Below are positions 5,915-5,920 of a stretch of DNA of 5,920 nucleotides, piece after piece. This DNA comes from an uncultured Ruminococcus sp. (GTDB lineage Bacteria; Bacillota; Clostridia; Oscillospirales; Acutalibacteraceae). Numbering within the stretch: position 1 is the first letter of the stretch; every line of letters starts with the position of its first letter. The stretch is taken from NCBI GenBank assembly GCA_902766305.1, contig CACXDE010000378.1, positions 1 through 5,920 of the forward strand, given 5' to 3'. The notes under the pieces are model-generated. The model was not told the origin of the DNA. It was given only the letters and a program-made list of their open reading frames with translations, and did not search any database. Position numbers and translations under genes: made by a program.

Positions 5915-5920
5915 ATATAG

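Noticed and set aside
1..5920. Defence island, mobile element, CRISPR array, tRNA or riboswitch
   Set aside because: No transposase, integrase, nuclease, regularly spaced repeats, terminal inverted repeats or recognisable structured RNA was found; intergenic gaps are only about 100 bases or less.

Overview
The window reads as chromosomal DNA from a moderately AT-rich Gram-positive anaerobe of the Clostridia. Support for this: GGAGG-type ribosome binding sites, a sigma-A-type promoter with a perfect TATAAT, an OmpR-type response regulator paired with a HAMP-less KQK-x-F/SHELKTP histidine kinase of a style common in Clostridia, and the sequence style of the ValRS. A Ruminococcus-like (Oscillospiraceae) source is my best guess, from general resemblance only. 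All genes lie on the + strand, and no mobile element, CRISPR array or stable RNA gene is visible.

Layout. (1) 1-1404: the C-terminal half of valyl-tRNA synthetase (valS), cut by the left edge, ending in three consecutive in-frame stops and followed by a hairpin terminator (1422-1472). (2) 1503-2972: a multi-pass membrane protein resembling GT-C (family 39/PMT-like) glycosyltransferases, with a Cys-containing soluble C-terminal domain. It stands alone, without a convincing promoter or terminator of its own. (3) 2989-3016: a good promoter with an extended -10, then a short leader holding an imperfect palindrome, then three closely packed genes. These are a Nudix plus winged-helix protein of the NrtR type (3076-3963), an OmpR/PhoB-family response regulator (3988-4665, TTG start) and a sensor histidine kinase (4662-5870, ATGA overlap with the regulator). 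(4) 5872-5914: a strong, apparently bidirectional terminator closing the operon.

How the genes work together. valS is housekeeping. The GT-C protein probably moves a sugar from a polyprenyl-phosphate donor onto an envelope acceptor; nothing shows that it belongs to either neighbour. The last three genes look like one transcription unit. It links a cytoplasmic nucleotide-metabolite sensor or hydrolase (an intact Nudix box fused to a DNA-binding domain) to a membrane two-component system. That combination is the most interesting thing here: possibly two signal inputs, one intracellular (ADP-ribose/NAD-like) and one extracytoplasmic, made from one mRNA. Their targets are not visible in this window, and I see no clear evidence of an entirely new type of system.
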